Source: Alphaproteobacteria bacterium (lineage in GTDB: Bacteria; Pseudomonadota; Alphaproteobacteria; CAAHEQ01; UBA3637). Taken from it: a DNA stretch of 13,805 nt. Within the stretch, counting starts at the first letter, position 1; each line of letters starts with the position of its first letter. Under the pieces are notes generated by a model. That model made no database searches. It was not told the origin of the DNA and saw only the letters and a program-made list of their open reading frames with translations. Positions 13,700-13,805 of the stretch are shown here, in pieces. Location: the NCBI GenBank assembly GCA_017555325.1, contig JAFZGR010000247.1:1-13805 (forward strand). The letters run 5' to 3'. Both the position numbers and the translations under genes were made by a program.

Positions 13700-13805
13700 T
13701 ATTAAATTACATCAAATGCAAAGGGAAGGGTTTGGTTTGGTATAAGAGAAAAGCTGTTTTCGTTTTTAAATGCTTTTAAAATGATATAAGTGATATAAAA
13801 AAGAG

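Overview
The window looks like chromosomal DNA from an AT-rich alphaproteobacterium, probably an anaerobic, host-associated (gut-type) lineage. This rests on four observations. First, the NAD kinase is of alphaproteobacterial type, and birA is followed directly by RNase J, an order familiar from alphaproteobacteria. Second, there is a PerR-like repressor with a rubrerythrin, which are typical peroxide defences of anaerobes. Third, the pilin-like N-terminus carries a GRSMVEML motif of a kind I associate with uncultured gut alphaproteobacteria. Fourth, base composition is low in GC throughout. The taxonomic placement is inference; no rRNA or tRNA gene is present.

Layout. At 58-1167 is a surface-protein gene joining a type IV pilin-like N-terminus to a cysteine-rich tail of five EGF-like modules; it ends in a clear terminator. 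A 489-base gap (1168-1656) follows, holding a promoter, a foldable T-rich leader and GC-rich palindromes. Next is a GNAT-like protein (1657-2292) with a strong terminator, then uppS (2419-3129) with its own promoter. An HNH nuclease-like gene and an MFS transporter gene (3274-5247) form a tight pair; a perfect 10-base inverted repeat brackets the nuclease gene's -10 box and start codon. A long hairpin terminator separates the MFS gene from a minus-strand operon, perR then rubrerythrin (6387-5450), which overlap by four bases. A palindrome lies at the predicted perR transcription start.

Divergent from perR is a SulP anion transporter (6569-8275), followed by a family 2 glycosyltransferase (8462-9451) and a diverged NAD kinase (9543-10433), the latter two each with a near-consensus promoter. 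A minus-strand pair encodes a small membrane-anchored acidic protein and SufE (11186-10538). Back-to-back promoters separate this pair from birA and RNase J (11293-13645), which run in tandem ten bases apart. A GC-rich hairpin without a T-run follows.

Most genes are housekeeping: isoprenoid carrier lipid synthesis (UppS), NADP supply (NadK), Fe-S assembly (SufE), biotin attachment (BirA) and RNA turnover (RNase J). The less ordinary parts are the pilin-EGF chimera, the HNH-MFS pair with its control repeat, the NAD kinase with replaced substrate-loop residues, and the structured gap before the GNAT-like gene. Many predicted promoters share a sigma70 pattern (TTGNNN, 17-base spacer, TATNNT-like), which makes promoter calling here unusually convincing for reading by eye. 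No mobile element, CRISPR array or phage block was seen.
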